Below, one piece after another: positions 63,702 through 64,000 of a stretch of 64,000 nt of DNA. Source of the DNA: Fischerella thermalis PCC 7521 (lineage in GTDB: Bacteria; Cyanobacteriota; Cyanobacteriia; Cyanobacteriales; Nostocaceae); contig NZ_AJLL01000010.1 in the NCBI RefSeq assembly GCF_000317225.1, positions 1 to 64,000 of the forward strand, read 5' to 3'. The translations under genes were made by a program, and so were the position numbers. Below the pieces are notes generated by a model. That model worked only from the letters and a program-made list of their open reading frames with translations. It was not told where the DNA came from and made no database searches. Position 1 is the stretch's first letter. Every line of letters begins with the position of its first letter.

Positions 63702-63823
63702 ATGATGTCCCTGGGATGGATATCCTCTTCCACAGTTTTCAGTATTAATATATCAAAAAATATACTTGATGATTGTTGGTAGTTGGTTGTTGATTGTTGT
63801 TTGGAAAAACCCTACTCTACAAC

Positions 63824-63843
63824 AAGCTTATGAGTGCGTCTAC
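63824..63843. repeat. Dispersed 20-bp repeat, copy 2
   Basis: AAGCTTATGAGTGCGTCTAC matches the copy at 12436-12455 in 19 of 20 bases. It lies between two STRR tracts (63774-63805 and 63885-63912). Confidence 0.6.
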
Positions 63844-63911
63844 GTAACGGGAACTGCCTTTGGTAGTGGGCTGGACTCACCAACACCAAACAACAACCAA
63901 CCAACAAACAA

Positions 63912-64000
63912 CTATTTAATATCTTTTGTCACTAGTTTCCACCCTTCTGCTTGGTCAATAACCTTGAGTGAATCAAGTTGAAGAGCATAAACGGCGGACT
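63912..64000 (-). CDS. 3' end of a gene leaving the window
   Basis: On the minus strand the last 28 codons of a frame end in TAG at 63912-63914. The peptide closes VIDQAEGWKLVTKDIK. Codon use looks coding, and an STRR tract follows the stop codon, as it does behind other genes here. Too little is present to name it. The 5' part lies beyond the window. Confidence 0.55.
   Translation of the reverse strand, partial: SAVYALQLDSLKVIDQAEGWKLVTKDIK

Noticed and set aside
63766-63981. 71-codon plus-strand frame at the window end
   Set aside because: It is made of STRR sequence and the dispersed AYECVY repeat, and it overlaps the antisense end of a more credible gene.
1-64000. Insertion sequences, phage genes or defence island
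   Set aside because: No transposase, integrase or phage structural gene was found; the only defence-like trace is the small Uma2-type remnant at 53426.

Overview
The window is chromosomal DNA of a filamentous, probably nostocalean, cyanobacterium. The evidence is moderate GC content, many HIP1 octamers (GCGATCGC), heptameric short tandem repeats of the type common in Nostocales intergenic DNA, and cyanobacterial genes: a Psb28-type photosystem II factor, magnesium chelatase subunit H, cyAbrB1 (CalA), sucrose synthase and PyrR. I saw no tRNA, rRNA, CRISPR array, prophage or recognisable transposase. Genus is not resolvable by eye, and no gene here is diagnostic of heterocysts.

Layout. 1-20 kb is housekeeping and metabolism: a GNAT acetyltransferase, a PhyH-like oxygenase, a small lipoprotein, a type II P-type cation ATPase next to a divergent S-adenosylmethionine synthetase, moaA, serC, an unrecognised cyanobacterial protein, a DUF2237 protein, a TPR protein, and a carbohydrate pair on the minus strand (sucrose synthase, then a GH65 phosphorylase fused to beta-phosphoglucomutase). 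20-40 kb is an exopolysaccharide locus. On the minus strand, from its head, it holds a zinc-ribbon protein, a Wzc-type tyrosine autokinase, a Wzx flippase, a GT2-like transferase, a Wzy polymerase/ligase, another GT2, a GT4, two tandem exostosin-family transferases, a WecG/CpsF transferase, a GH10 xylanase and a WbaP-type priming transferase. A nearly 2-kb gene-free stretch with direct repeats separates this from a large beta-helix protein on the plus strand.

40-50 kb holds aspS, an HtpX-like protease, three unrecognised proteins and a short ChlH paralog. Directly behind that paralog lies a 100-nt segment predicted to fold into a closed multi-hairpin RNA. 50-58 kb holds a TrmJ-type methyltransferase, a beta-lactamase-fold protein close-coupled to psb28, an alpha/beta hydrolase, a Ser/Thr kinase with a Ycf66-like membrane tail, a free-standing Ycf66-like protein and an SDR/CIA30 protein of HCF173 architecture. 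Together these suggest a photosystem-biogenesis neighbourhood. 58-64 kb holds pyrR, cobD, an Rrf2 regulator, cyAbrB1, a ClC transporter, a zinc-ribbon membrane protein and the 3' end of a gene that leaves the window.

The most interesting signals are the structured RNA candidate after the ChlH paralog, repeat-like DNA captured inside two reading frames (ChlH and the GH65/beta-PGM linker), the photosystem-assembly neighbourhood with the kinase-Ycf66 fusion, a 33-residue membrane protein with a good ribosome-binding site, and the gene-free repeat region of the polysaccharide locus.
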